Source: Desulfosporosinus lacus DSM 15449 (GTDB taxonomy: Bacteria > Bacillota > Desulfitobacteriia > Desulfitobacteriales > Desulfitobacteriaceae). Taken from it: a stretch of 64,000 bases of DNA. Every line of letters starts with the position of its first letter. The stretch's first letter is position 1. The DNA lies in contig NZ_FQXJ01000004.1 in the NCBI RefSeq assembly GCF_900129935.1, positions 1 through 64,000 on the forward strand, written 5' to 3'. This document shows, one piece after another, positions 53,029 through 62,484 of the stretch. Below the pieces are notes generated by a model, which was not told the DNA's origin, did no database searches, and was given only the letters and a program-made list of their open reading frames with translations. A program made the position numbers and the translations under genes.

Positions 53029-53748
53029 TTACTCCCAAATACAGCACAATGCTGTGAAATTATCCGGGGCTCCCCGTTCCAGGGTAAGCTGTCTTAATTT
53101 CTCCAACCGTTCTTCCCAAGGGCTTGGTTCGAGGAATTCTGCTGTAAGTTCCTGATCGCTAATCATATTGGAGAAACCATCGGTACATAAGAGGAAAACA
53201 TCCTCAGCTTGCAAAACAATGCTCCTGCAATCCACTTCAATTGCAGGGTCTGCTCCAATTGCGCGCATCAAAACATTCCGTTGAGGGTGTCTTTTCGCGT
53301 CGTCCAGCGAGATCTGTCCCAATCTCACAAGTTCACCGACTAGAGAATGGTCCATAGTCAAAGGTGTTAACGTCTCATTGCGCCAAAGATAAGCTCGACT
53401 GTCTCCAACATGAGCGATAACGACTTTATCGTTGCGAATCAGCAGCACCGTTAATGTTGTCCCCATACCAGCATTTTCCGGGTCTGTTGTTGAGGATTCA
53501 TGCACAACTTTATTGGCTTGAACAAAGGCTTCTGTTAACCCGTTTTCCAAGGCTTGGTCTTCAAGCCCGGCAAGACGGGGAACCCACATCTCTAATTCGT
53601 GCAAAGCCACAGAAGACGCCACTTCCCCAGCTCGATGTCCGCCCATCCCATCGGCCACGGCATAAAGCCCTTCATCTGATAACACTAAAAAAGAATCCTC
53701 ATTGTTTTTACGAATACACCCTTTTTCACTAAAGCTTAGAACTCTCAT
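53029..53748 (-). CDS. prpC: PP2C-family protein phosphatase PrpC
   Basis: The metal-dependent phosphatase that reverses PrkC phosphorylation. The 239-residue protein has the PP2C motifs RKNNEDSFLV, YAVADGMGGHRAGEVAS, VIAHVGDSRAYLWRN and LLCTDGFSNMIS with the aspartate metal ligands. The start overlaps the FHA gene by 20 bases and follows GAGGTGG; twelve upstream codons are open. Confidence 0.94.
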   Translation of the reverse strand: MRVLSFSEKGCIRKNNEDSFLVLSDEGLYAVADGMGGHRAGEVASSVALHELEMWVPRLAGLEDQALENGLTEAFVQANKVVHESSTTDPENAGMGTTLTVLLIRNDKVVIAHVGDSRAYLWRNETLTPLTMDHSLVGELVRLGQISLDDAKRHPQRNVLMRAIGADPAIEVDCRSIVLQAEDVFLLCTDGFSNMISDQELTAEFLEPSPWEERLEKLRQLTLERGAPDNFTALCCIWE

Positions 53749-54178
53749 TTTGCCACCTCGAGTATTGGAAGGTAATGCTTCCAATTTTCACATAATCTCC
53801 AGCTACCATTTGAACTGGAGAATGAATTTGCTCTCCATTAACCCATGTTCCATTTGTACTTCCTAAGTCTTCCAAAACAGTTTGTCCTTTTTGCAACCGA
53901 AAAACAGCATGATCAATGGATGCAAAATGATCGGGCAAAACAATATCATTGTGCTTGCCGCGTCCCAAACGAAGCCCTTTCCCATCCACTTTAAAAACAC
54001 GTCCTCTGGAGAGCGTTTCTCCTCCAGTAAGAACCTCTAAACGTCCGTATTCATTCATCGAACGTTGAAAAACTCCCTTCAGTTGGAGATCCGCTAAAAG
54101 GGCTGTAAAAATACGGAATATAAAAAGATAGATAAGGGCAACAAACGCAAGTCGTCCTATGACTAACACAAATTGCAT
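53729..54178 (-). CDS. Membrane-anchored FHA-domain protein (FhaB-like)
   Basis: A 149-residue protein with an N-terminal transmembrane helix (about residues 4-28) and a C-terminal forkhead-associated domain (LRLGRGKHNDIVLPDHFASIDHAVFR, EDLGSTNGTWVNGEQI) that binds phosphothreonine. It matches FhaB/FipA of actinobacteria, which sits in the same gene order before the phosphatase and is a kinase substrate or adaptor to cell division. Confidence 0.88.
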   Translation of the reverse strand: MQFVLVIGRLAFVALIYLFIFRIFTALLADLQLKGVFQRSMNEYGRLEVLTGGETLSRGRVFKVDGKGLRLGRGKHNDIVLPDHFASIDHAVFRLQKGQTVLEDLGSTNGTWVNGEQIHSPVQMVAGDYVKIGSITFQYSRWQNESSKL

Positions 54179-54231
54179 ACAATCCTCCCAATCGAATAGA
54201 GGTTGAGAACCCTACAAATTCTCCAATATCA

Positions 54232-55047
54232 TCACGGCAGAGGGGATCTTTGTATGACCAGTACACTTTGTCCAATAGATATTCGATCTCCTGGGGCAGT
54301 TGTATGATGAGTAATTCTCTGTCCGTTAACATAGGTTCCATTTGTGCTTCCTAAATCATCAAGCCACCAGCCGTTCTCTCCCCCCGGAGCAATTTTCAGA
54401 TGTCTTCGGGAAACTTCAGGGTCAAGCAGTACTAAGTTGCACTGTCCATGACGCCCAATGATCACTTCTTCATCCCGCAAGGAAAACCTCCGGCCGATAT
54501 CCGGTCCTTCTATGATTTCGAGAAAGTAATCTAAATTCCTTCCGATCACACCCTCGACTGGTAAGTTTGTCTTGACACCTTCTCTGAAAATAGTTGTACT
54601 TTCCCGCCAATTCGATTGGTTAAGTCGAACTTCGTTGGCAAGCTCAATATCTTTTTCTTCATCTCCCCAGTCTACGACAATAGAATCGTCAAAATCTACT
54701 TCGATAATCATTTGCCGAGGATTAACAGTCTCATCTGAATGCAATTCAATTGCTGGTTTGGTCAAAAATGTATACCCATTCCGCTCGGCTTCTGCGAATA
54801 GATATTTAGATAACTCAATGAGAAACGCATCTCCAAAACTCGCTATTGGCCCCCAATCACTGGAATGGAGATAAACCCGATAAATATTGGGCACGTATAC
54901 TTGAGAGATGCTAACCTGCTTATTTCTAAGCATAGACTTCACAAGTTCTTTGGCTATTTCCACCGGTTGAAGGCGGGACGCACTTTTCTTAAAAGCTTCT
55001 GTAAAAAGAAATTCGGCCATCCCTTCAAATCGGGCCAATAGGCTCAT
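54232..55047 (-). CDS. DUF3662 and FHA-domain protein (FhaA-like)
   Basis: A 271-residue protein with an N-terminal DUF3662 region (ARFEGMAEFLFTEAFKKSASRLQPVEIAKELVKSM) and a C-terminal FHA domain (EVIIGRHGQCNLVLLDPEVSRRHLKI, DLGSTNGTYVNGQRI). This is the architecture of FhaA, which in mycobacteria recruits phosphorylated MurJ regulators at the membrane. The start overlaps the rlmN stop (ATGA). Confidence 0.9.
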   Translation of the reverse strand: MSLLARFEGMAEFLFTEAFKKSASRLQPVEIAKELVKSMLRNKQVSISQVYVPNIYRVYLHSSDWGPIASFGDAFLIELSKYLFAEAERNGYTFLTKPAIELHSDETVNPRQMIIEVDFDDSIVVDWGDEEKDIELANEVRLNQSNWRESTTIFREGVKTNLPVEGVIGRNLDYFLEIIEGPDIGRRFSLRDEEVIIGRHGQCNLVLLDPEVSRRHLKIAPGGENGWWLDDLGSTNGTYVNGQRITHHTTAPGDRISIGQSVLVIQRSPLP

Positions 55048-56108
55048 TTTAACTCACCCTCCCACTGTCGGCGAAGTTGCCCGCAAGCTGCATCAATATC
55101 TGTTCCCCGTTCTTCACGTGAAGAAACAGAAATTCCAGCATCCACTAAGACCTGGGCAAACTTCTTCATTTTCTCCTGATCGGGACGCTCCATCCCTGTT
55201 CCGGCCACCGGATTGACTGGAATCAGATTGACATGTCCCAACTGTCCCTTTAATAACCGGGCAAGGGCTTCAGCCTCTTCCCGCCTCGCATTCTCAGCGG
55301 TCAAGGCAACTTCAAAGGTGATCCGCCGATGCGTAATATGAGTATACTCCTGGCACGCTCTCATCAGCTGGTTAAGAGGATATCGGCGATTCATAGGAAC
55401 CAAACTGTTTCTTATCTCATCCCTTGCTGCATGAAGGGATATCGCTAGGCCCACTTGGGGATTATCCTCAGCCAACTGGATAATTTTAGGAACGACTCCA
55501 GATGTTGAAATGGTCATCCTCCTCATACCAATATTTAACCCTTGAGCGTCATTTAAAAGTTGGATCGATTTAAGAACCGAATCATAATTAAGTAAGGGCT
55601 CCCCCATACCCATAAAAACTATGTTGGTCACTTGAAAATCCGGATCTTCCTGCCGGACATAATAAGTAATATCTAATACTTGGCCTACAATTTCAGCAAC
55701 GCTTAAGTTTCTCCGGAATCCTTCTAATCCCGTGGCACAAAACGCGCACCCCACTGGGCATCCAACTTGAGTAGACACACAAACAGTATGCCTGTCGCGC
55801 GATTTCGTCCGCGCATAATCCATCAGCACACACTCGATCGTCTCTCCATCTTCAAGACAAAACAAGTACTTCCGAGTGCCATCGTTTGAGCGTTGCTCAC
55901 GCACCTTTTTTAAGGCATAGAGATGCAAGCGGGTGCTTAAGGTTTGTCGGTCACTTTTACCGATGTTTTTCATATCATCCCAGGACCGCACTGCTTTCTG
56001 TTGCGCCCATTGGAACAATTGGATCGCCCGAAATCGTTTTAAACCTATCGTCTGACAGATCTCGATCAGTTCGTCTTCAGAACAACCGCGCAACTCAACA
56101 TTTTCCAT
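55044..56108 (-). CDS. rlmN: Dual-specificity 23S rRNA/tRNA adenine-C2 methyltransferase RlmN
   Basis: A radical SAM enzyme that methylates A2503 of 23S rRNA and A37 of some tRNAs. The [4Fe-4S] motif CPVGCAFCATG lies near residue 117, followed by NIVFMGMGEPLLNYD and VGLAISLHAARDEIR. The catalytic C-terminal cysteine is in DIDAACGQLR. The 354-residue length is standard. It lies downstream of rsmB. Confidence 0.95.
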   Translation of the reverse strand: MENVELRGCSEDELIEICQTIGLKRFRAIQLFQWAQQKAVRSWDDMKNIGKSDRQTLSTRLHLYALKKVREQRSNDGTRKYLFCLEDGETIECVLMDYARTKSRDRHTVCVSTQVGCPVGCAFCATGLEGFRRNLSVAEIVGQVLDITYYVRQEDPDFQVTNIVFMGMGEPLLNYDSVLKSIQLLNDAQGLNIGMRRMTISTSGVVPKIIQLAEDNPQVGLAISLHAARDEIRNSLVPMNRRYPLNQLMRACQEYTHITHRRITFEVALTAENARREEAEALARLLKGQLGHVNLIPVNPVAGTGMERPDQEKMKKFAQVLVDAGISVSSREERGTDIDAACGQLRRQWEGELK

Positions 56109-56175
56109 AATAGTTATTATTCACCCAATTCATTCCAGTTAAACTTCCCTGTAAAGAAAACTTGGCTAAAGTAAG

Positions 56176-57543
56176 CTATACTCTCTGCACAGAACGCCGA
56201 AATTTTGCTAAAAAGAATCCGTCCATCCCATGCCGATGGGGCAAAATTTGCAACATCCCTTTATTAGCTTGTTTAATATCTCGCGAATCCTCGAGCGTGT
56301 AGGGTAAAGCATCCACTAGGTCAACCGGTTCAAACTCGGGATGTACCGAACGAAACTTCTTGACCAGTTCGAAGTTCTCTTCTGGTTCCGTCGTACAAGT
56401 CGAGTAAACCAGAATCCCTCCTTCTTTAACACAAGATGCAGCCCTCTCTAAGATAGCGAATTGTAAAGAAGGCAATTCCATAAGCCCTTGTTCTTCTTTC
56501 TGCCAACGCAGATCAGCCCTGCGCCGAAGAACTCCCAAACCAGAGCAGGGAACGTCAACTAACACTCGATCTTGCGACCCCAGCCTTATTCCGGGTAAAT
56601 CTCGGGCATCTCCCAGCTGAGGATGAATAATCGTAACACCTAATTTTTGGGCCAACTGCTCAATGAGTTCAAGTTTATGATCATGGATATCAAAGGCTAA
56701 GATTTCACCTTCATTTTGCATCAACTGAGCAAGATGCGTGGATTTTCCGCCCGGAGCACTGCAGGCATCTAATACAAATTGCCCCGGTTTTGGATCTAGC
56801 ACATGAGCTACAAGTTGTGAACTTTCATCTTGAACCGTAAAAAGCCCCTCTTGAAAGCTTCCAAGTTGACCTAATGCACCAAAATCTTGAATCTTCAAAC
56901 TTTCAGGCACCCGTTGCCCTAATTCTACCGTGATTCCTTCTTCAGAAAGACGTTCCCTTAGACCTTCTCTTGAGATCTTTAAGGTGTTTGTTCGAATCCA
57001 TGTTTGGGCTGGCTCATTATTAGCTTTGCACAAGGCTTCCGTTTCCTCAATACCCCAGCGTTTTAACCAACGTTGAATCATCCATTCGGGGTGTGAATAA
57101 CGTACGGAAAGATAGCGAACTGGTTCGCGTTTTGAATCAGGCCAGGGAATATCCCATCCCTTTTCCATAACCTTTCGCAAGACGACATTCACCAACCCCG
57201 TAAATTTGGGGAATTCTTTAGCTAATTCCACACTTTCATTGATCGCTGCCGCCGGAGGCACTTTATCAACATAAAGCACTTGAAAAGCGCCAATCCGCAA
57301 AATTGCCCGAACCTCATGAGGAAGTGAGGACATGGGTTTGCTCAAATGCCTTCTCAACGCATAATCTAAGGTCAAACGGTTTTTAAGTGTACCGTTTACC
57401 AACAGGGTTACAAATTGTCGATCTCTAGAATCCGTCAACCTGGGAATATTTTTCTGTAAGAGAAGATTAGCATAGGCACCTTCTACTTCGACACGTGTCA
57501 GCATATGAACTGCCATTCCTCGGGCTGTCTCTTTAATCATCAC
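56176..57543 (-). CDS. rsmB: 16S rRNA (cytosine967-C5)-methyltransferase
   Basis: RsmB (Sun) methylates C967 of 16S rRNA. The first 140 residues are a NusB-like RNA-binding domain. The methyltransferase domain has VLDACSAPGGKSTHLAQLM, VDVPCSGLGVLRRRADLRW (catalytic PC motif) and YSTCTTEPEENFE. The 455-residue length is normal. It overlaps the zinc protease gene by 11 bases. Confidence 0.95.
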   Translation of the reverse strand: MMIKETARGMAVHMLTRVEVEGAYANLLLQKNIPRLTDSRDRQFVTLLVNGTLKNRLTLDYALRRHLSKPMSSLPHEVRAILRIGAFQVLYVDKVPPAAAINESVELAKEFPKFTGLVNVVLRKVMEKGWDIPWPDSKREPVRYLSVRYSHPEWMIQRWLKRWGIEETEALCKANNEPAQTWIRTNTLKISREGLRERLSEEGITVELGQRVPESLKIQDFGALGQLGSFQEGLFTVQDESSQLVAHVLDPKPGQFVLDACSAPGGKSTHLAQLMQNEGEILAFDIHDHKLELIEQLAQKLGVTIIHPQLGDARDLPGIRLGSQDRVLVDVPCSGLGVLRRRADLRWQKEEQGLMELPSLQFAILERAASCVKEGGILVYSTCTTEPEENFELVKKFRSVHPEFEPVDLVDALPYTLEDSRDIKQANKGMLQILPHRHGMDGFFLAKFRRSVQRV

Positions 57544-58219
57544 TTCTACCTCGAGCTATCAGCATAAAACGTACTAATTGTAAGATTGCAGCCAACGCAG
57601 CAGCCACATAGGTTAAAGCCGCTGCATTTAATACAGAACGTGCACCGCGAACCTCATCACTCCCTATCATGCGGCCCTCCTGAAGCAGGGATAAAGCTCT
57701 GCTACTGGCATTATATTCTACAGGAAGAGTAATTACCTGAAAGAGTACCGCAAAGGCAAAAGCAAAAATACCCAGTTCAAGCAGCCAGCCATAGGCCGGC
57801 ATAAAAAGACCCACCATAATTAAAATCGGACCCGCTCCGCTGCCAATGTTGGCGACAGGTACAAAGGATGATCTGAGTTGCATTGGAAAATAACCGGCCG
57901 CATGCTGCAACGCATGTCCCGTTTCATGAGCCGCTACTGCTATCGATGACAGTGAACTGCCCTGATAGACATCCTCGCTAAGCCTAATTATCCTGGTACG
58001 GGGATCATAATGATCGGAAAGCCGTCCTCCAATCGGTTCTACACGCACATCGTAAAGACCATTACTATTTAAGATCCCCCGAGCCACTTGGGCTCCCGTA
58101 AGCCCCGACTGTGCACGGACTTTAGAGTAACGTTTATATGATGAGGAAATTTTAAATTGTGCATACAAGGAGAGTAATATCGCAGGAATTAAAAGAACCA
58201 TAGTGGAATCAAAATACAT
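57533..58219 (-). CDS. Membrane zinc metallopeptidase (YugP, DUF2268-like family)
   Basis: A 228-residue membrane protein with a zinc protease motif HETGHALQHAAGY (HExxH variant HETGH) at about residue 94, a helix at the N-terminus and three helices after the motif. Its family is annotated as neutral zinc metallopeptidase or YugP; substrate unknown. Position between fmt and rsmB is shared with related clostridia. The 136-base gap to fmt has a T-rich TTATAAAAA / TTTTTATAA hairpin. Confidence 0.85.
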   Translation of the reverse strand: MYFDSTMVLLIPAILLSLYAQFKISSSYKRYSKVRAQSGLTGAQVARGILNSNGLYDVRVEPIGGRLSDHYDPRTRIIRLSEDVYQGSSLSSIAVAAHETGHALQHAAGYFPMQLRSSFVPVANIGSGAGPILIMVGLFMPAYGWLLELGIFAFAFAVLFQVITLPVEYNASSRALSLLQEGRMIGSDEVRGARSVLNAAALTYVAAALAAILQLVRFMLIARGRSDD

Positions 58220-58355
58220 AAGCTAACCTCCTTTTCACAACTTGACTTAGCTCTTATACGCTTTATAAAAAAAATGCCGTTTTTATAAGTGGGCTGGGTT
58301 CACATAAGCTTCAGGAGTAGCAAAGTCCTCCTTCGACGCGAAGTGTCCAAATCTT

Positions 58356-59327
58356 TCAGATAAATTGTTCTCCAACCTGCCCGTGGCGACCATTAAAGAA
58401 GTCCCGGGCAGGCATAGAGCGTTTCCCTGCGGGTTGGACCTCTAACAAGCGAAGGATTCCCTCCCCAGTTTGCACAAGTAACCCATCCCCAAGCACTTGA
58501 ATAATTTGACCCGGGTCAGCTGACGCCGTGTTAGGTGCCTCTGATCCCATTTCTATTGTTGTCGCACTGTCTTGCGGCAAAAAGGGTATGCTTCGCCAAA
58601 TTTTAAGGTTTTCTCCTCTAAAGGTAGCAAATGCGCCCGGCCATGGGTTTAGCCCACGAATCTGATCATGTAAATCAGTTGCTTTGCGTGACCAATCTAA
58701 GCGTTCATGTTCACGTTTCAGAAGCGGGGCATAATTTGATTCTCCCGTTTGAGGAGTTGGAATTAAGCTCCCCTTTTCCAACTGATTTAAAGTATCTATC
58801 AAGAGTTCTGCACCCAATGTTGCCAACTTATCATGAATCTCGCCTGTGGTTGATTCATTAGAGATCATTATTTCCTGTTTTAAAAGCATATCCCCTGTAT
58901 CAAGGCCTTCATCCATCTGCATTGTGGTCACTCCGGTAATGGTTTCCCCCTTGATAATTGCCCAATGAATTGGCGCAGCTCCACGATAGGCTGGGAGCAA
59001 TGAAGCGTGTACATTAATACACCCTCTTACGGGCAATTGCAATATCTCCTTTGAGAGAATCTGCCCGTATGCGACAACAATAATACTCTCCGGGGCTAAG
59101 TCCTTTAGCTGTCGGATCCACTCCTCCGTTTTTATGGTTTCAGGTTGAAAAACTGGCAAACCTAATTCTTCAGCTACAACTTTCACAGGGCTGGGTTTTA
59201 GCTTTTTCCCTCTGCCGGCTGGGCGATCAGGTTGAGTAAAGACCCCCACAATATTTTGCCCGCTATCCGCCAAGGCTCGTAAAGTAGGTACAGCAAAATC
59301 AGGGGTACCCATAAAAACTACACGCAT
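58356..59327 (-). CDS. fmt: Methionyl-tRNA formyltransferase
   Basis: Fmt formylates initiator Met-tRNA. The 323-residue protein shows VFMGTPDFAVPTLRAL, the catalytic INVHASLLPAYRGAAPIHWAI (Asn-His) with THQ/TTMQMDEGLDTGDML, and the C-terminal OB-like domain. The ATG with GGGGGGA upstream is used, five codons inside the open frame. It is in the conserved priA-def-fmt-rsmB order. Confidence 0.96.
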   Translation of the reverse strand: MRVVFMGTPDFAVPTLRALADSGQNIVGVFTQPDRPAGRGKKLKPSPVKVVAEELGLPVFQPETIKTEEWIRQLKDLAPESIIVVAYGQILSKEILQLPVRGCINVHASLLPAYRGAAPIHWAIIKGETITGVTTMQMDEGLDTGDMLLKQEIMISNESTTGEIHDKLATLGAELLIDTLNQLEKGSLIPTPQTGESNYAPLLKREHERLDWSRKATDLHDQIRGLNPWPGAFATFRGENLKIWRSIPFLPQDSATTIEMGSEAPNTASADPGQIIQVLGDGLLVQTGEGILRLLEVQPAGKRSMPARDFFNGRHGQVGEQFI

Positions 59328-59344
59328 ACTCAATCCCCCCACTT

Positions 59345-59435
59345 GTGGTTCGATATTCGCAGTTCGTACTTCAACATAATCTATTGTCGGTGCATTTATA
59401 CTATGCTCTTATTCGAATCGCGAATATCGAATATC
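59345..59435. repeat. Short TTCGATATTCG inverted repeat between def and fmt
   Basis: TTCGATATTCGC and its exact complement GCGAATATCGAA flank a 59-base spacer, with extra AGTTCG and ATTCGAA units. It shares TTCGATATTCG with the element before rpsP and lies just upstream of the fmt ribosome binding site. Confidence 0.7.
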
Positions 59436-59448
59436 TAATTATTGATTT

Positions 59449-59901
59449 TTAGCTTCGATAAGTTTTCTTAGCAACATCGACAAAGAGAACTCCTTCAAGA
59501 TGATCAATTTCATGTTGCAAGGCGCGGGCTAATAAACGGTCTGCCTTAATATCCAGCATTTTCCCTTCACGATTTAAACCCTGAACACGAACCTTCGCTG
59601 CCCTCACGACATCTCCTGTCATATTAGGAATACTAAGGCACCCTTCCTCAGCAGAGTTCGCTCCCTCTTTTTCCAAGATAACAGGATTAATGAGCTCTAG
59701 CAGCACATTATCAACTTCGACAATGATTACACGCTTGGAGACTCCAATTTGCGGAGCAGCCAGCCCTACACCCTCGGCAGCATGTAATGTATCGATCATG
59801 TTGTCAAGGAGTTTTATTATTGATGAATTAACCTCTTTAACCTCTTTAGCCTTTTCACGCAGTACATCTGCACCAATTTCTACAATTTGATAAACAGCCA
59901 T
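59449..59901 (-). CDS. def: Peptide deformylase
   Basis: Removes the N-formyl group from new proteins. The 150-residue metalloenzyme has the three family motifs: GVGLAAPQIGVS, EEGCLSIP (Cys ligand) and QHEIDHLEGVLF (two His ligands and catalytic Glu). It is of the short type 1 class. It follows priA by 76 bases. Confidence 0.97.
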   Translation of the reverse strand: MAVYQIVEIGADVLREKAKEVKEVNSSIIKLLDNMIDTLHAAEGVGLAAPQIGVSKRVIIVEVDNVLLELINPVILEKEGANSAEEGCLSIPNMTGDVVRAAKVRVQGLNREGKMLDIKADRLLARALQHEIDHLEGVLFVDVAKKTYRS

Positions 59902-59977
59902 TCTTAAATACTCCTTTCGATAAAACCATAACTCATTGATTTGATATCACACATTCACCTTCACGCATTTACATATT

Positions 59978-62257
59978 CTAACTTGAAAGTGGATCCACTT
60001 CAATATTCAATATAATACCACTGCTAGTCGGGCTCTTAAAAAACCTTTTAACTCCTTGGTGTAAAAATGCTCGAAGTATATCCTGCCGCGTTCCCTTGAC
60101 AGATATTTGCCATCTCCACTGGTTTCTAAGCCTGGATAGGACGGCAGGAGCGGGGCCAAGAACATCCAATTCAGTATTTCCAAATTTAGGTTCCTGCATT
60201 CCTTGTTGTAAAAATGCGCCTAATTCATTAGCTCCTTTAATGACTCGATCTTCTTTCTCATGCAGCAGTAAAACCCTTATGATGTGGGTATATGGTGGAT
60301 ACTTCCGCTCTTTACGATAGCGAATTTCTTCCCAAAAAAAACCTTGAAAATCGTGGTGAGCAGCCCTCATAACAGCACTATCCTGTGGAGAATAAGTTTG
60401 AATCACAACCTCGCCCGGTTTGTTGCTCCGGCCAGCTCTCCCTGCGACCTGAGTCAAGAGTTGAAACGTCCGTTCTCTGGCCCGAAAATCCGGCATATTG
60501 AGCGTTTGATCTGCGGCAATTACCCCGACTAATGTGACATTCGGGAAATCCAGTCCTTTAGCCATCATTTGCGTCCCAACTAGTATTGAAGCTTCCTGGC
60601 GGCGAAATTTATCCAAGATCGTGTCATGCGCTTCGCTTGAGCGCGTCGTATCATAGTCCAAACGCAAGATTGGCACCTCAGGGAAGAGACCTTGAAGTTC
60701 CTCTTCTACGCGTTGGGTCCCTTGCCCAAAAAACCTAATATATCGGCTTCCGCATTTTGGGCATGTATGAGGCGGCATCTCTTTATGATCACAATAATGG
60801 CAACGCATCGCCTGCCCTTGGGTATGATAGGTTAAGGCAATATCGCAGTTCGAGCAACTTACCACATACCCGCATTCTCGGCAAACCACAAAGGTAGAAT
60901 ACCCTCTGCGATTCAGAAAAAGCATGGATTGCTCACCTCTAGTGAGCCTTTCCCGCAATTTTTGCTGCAGGGGCAGAGAAAATATGCTTCGGTTTCCCTG
61001 CCGGAGTTCGTCTCGCATATCTACGATTTCCACTGGTGGCAGAACACTCTTTCCAATCCTCGAAAGCATCGTCAGCATCCGGATTTTTCCTGATTGGGCT
61101 GCAGCATAGGCTTCCAAGGAGGGAGTTGCACTGCCAAGTAAGACGACACCTTTGCGTAGATCCATCCTTTTGCGGGCAACATCTCTTGCATGGTATTTGG
61201 GATTCTCATCTTGTTTATATGCCCCATCATGTTCCTCATCCAAGATAATGAGTCTCAAGTTTGGCAATGGGGCAAACACCGCTGAACGAGCACCAATGAC
61301 AATCCGCTTATGCCCTGACAATATATCCGCCCAGGCTTTCATTTTTTCTCGCTGTCGCAAACCAGAGTGCAAGATAATCACTTGCTCACCAAATTGTCTT
61401 TCGAAATAACGCGCAACTTGAGACGTCAGGGATATCTCTGGCACGAGCAGTATAGCGTCTCCGCCTTGCGCTAATACTTGGGCAATCAACTCGCGATAGA
61501 CATCTGTTTTTCCGCTGCCTGTCACACCATGCAGTAATACAGTTTGGGACGAGCCCTCTTCTAAGGCAGTCAAAACACCTCTCACAGCTGTTGCTTGTTC
61601 CCTGGTTAATTCATAGGTTCTATCCGTTCGAGCACCATAATCCTTGACCTTGTTATTTTGCCCGCCATAAGGTGCCTGCTTGAGGGATGAATCTTCCCCT
61701 GTCGTGACGAAGCGAACTTCCTTACTTACCCATCCTTGTTTGATGAGTTTCTCAAGTGTTCCCGCAGAAATATTCGCTCGTTTCAAGAAAATTTTCAGGG
61801 AAACCGCTTTTTTCCTTGACCGGTTGAGCACAGTAAGTGCTCTAAAGGCCTCCACATCCAGCCACTGCAGGGTCTGAACATCTGAATCCTCAATTGAAGC
61901 CAAAAGAACGATCCACTCTTCAATTTTCCCCTTGAGAAGTGGCCAAACCGTATGCAGGCTTTGTGCAACCGAACAAATAGTCGTTTGCGCCAACCAATGA
62001 GCAAGTTCAATCAGATCCTGAGGAACCAGACTATCCTTGTCGGCAATTTCTAACACAGGTTTGAGATTAAAACCTTCCATTCCCTCTGGCAGATCATCCG
62101 TCACATTTACTACAAGCCCCTGTACCTTTCGGTTTTGAAGAGGAACTAACACCCTCATTCCTATCTTTAAACTTAGATAATCAGGAATACTATAATGATA
62201 ACTTTGATCTAAGCGCCGATTTGCTACATCAACCAATACTTCAGCATAGCGAAACAT
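59978..62257 (-). CDS. priA: Primosomal replication restart helicase PriA
   Basis: PriA reloads the replisome at stalled forks. The 759-residue protein has an N-terminal DNA-binding domain, Walker A LLHGVTGSGKTDVYREL, DEEH box (LIILDEEHDGAYKQ), and zinc-binding cysteines between the helicase lobes (CRECGYVVSCSNC, CHYCDHKEMPPHTCPKC). The ATG with GGAGG eight to nine bases upstream is used; 16 further upstream codons are open but cross the leader. It heads the priA-def-fmt-rsmB operon. Confidence 0.96.
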   Translation of the reverse strand: MFRYAEVLVDVANRRLDQSYHYSIPDYLSLKIGMRVLVPLQNRKVQGLVVNVTDDLPEGMEGFNLKPVLEIADKDSLVPQDLIELAHWLAQTTICSVAQSLHTVWPLLKGKIEEWIVLLASIEDSDVQTLQWLDVEAFRALTVLNRSRKKAVSLKIFLKRANISAGTLEKLIKQGWVSKEVRFVTTGEDSSLKQAPYGGQNNKVKDYGARTDRTYELTREQATAVRGVLTALEEGSSQTVLLHGVTGSGKTDVYRELIAQVLAQGGDAILLVPEISLTSQVARYFERQFGEQVIILHSGLRQREKMKAWADILSGHKRIVIGARSAVFAPLPNLRLIILDEEHDGAYKQDENPKYHARDVARKRMDLRKGVVLLGSATPSLEAYAAAQSGKIRMLTMLSRIGKSVLPPVEIVDMRDELRQGNRSIFSLPLQQKLRERLTRGEQSMLFLNRRGYSTFVVCRECGYVVSCSNCDIALTYHTQGQAMRCHYCDHKEMPPHTCPKCGSRYIRFFGQGTQRVEEELQGLFPEVPILRLDYDTTRSSEAHDTILDKFRRQEASILVGTQMMAKGLDFPNVTLVGVIAADQTLNMPDFRARERTFQLLTQVAGRAGRSNKPGEVVIQTYSPQDSAVMRAAHHDFQGFFWEEIRYRKERKYPPYTHIIRVLLLHEKEDRVIKGANELGAFLQQGMQEPKFGNTELDVLGPAPAVLSRLRNQWRWQISVKGTRQDILRAFLHQGVKRFFKSPTSSGIILNIEVDPLSS

Positions 62258-62319
62258 GATGCGGTCCTCCTTATATAGAAAAAATATCAATAGCGCTAAT
62301 GTCAATATTGGTCAAATAC

Positions 62320-62349
62320 ATTATATCAAATCTTAGCCTTTCATTACAA
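62320..62349 (-). promoter_or_regulatory. Candidate sigma-A promoter of priA operon
   Basis: Minus strand: TTGTAA, 18 bases, perfect TATAAT, about 65 bases before the priA start. Confidence 0.5.
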
Positions 62350-62437
62350 TTTATCATATTCTTGATTGAAAAAACAAAACAAAAGATTGGGTAGAATGGA
62401 CTGCTGACCATAACACAAACAAGAAATAAATACCCTC

Positions 62438-62467
62438 TTGTCAAAACAACAGGAATTGTGATATGCT
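62438..62467 (+). promoter_or_regulatory. Sigma-A promoter of uraA
   Basis: TTGTCA, 18 bases, TATGCT, placed about 20 bases before the PyrR-type leader. Confidence 0.6.
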
Positions 62468-62484
62468 TTAGGACAGTTAAATCC

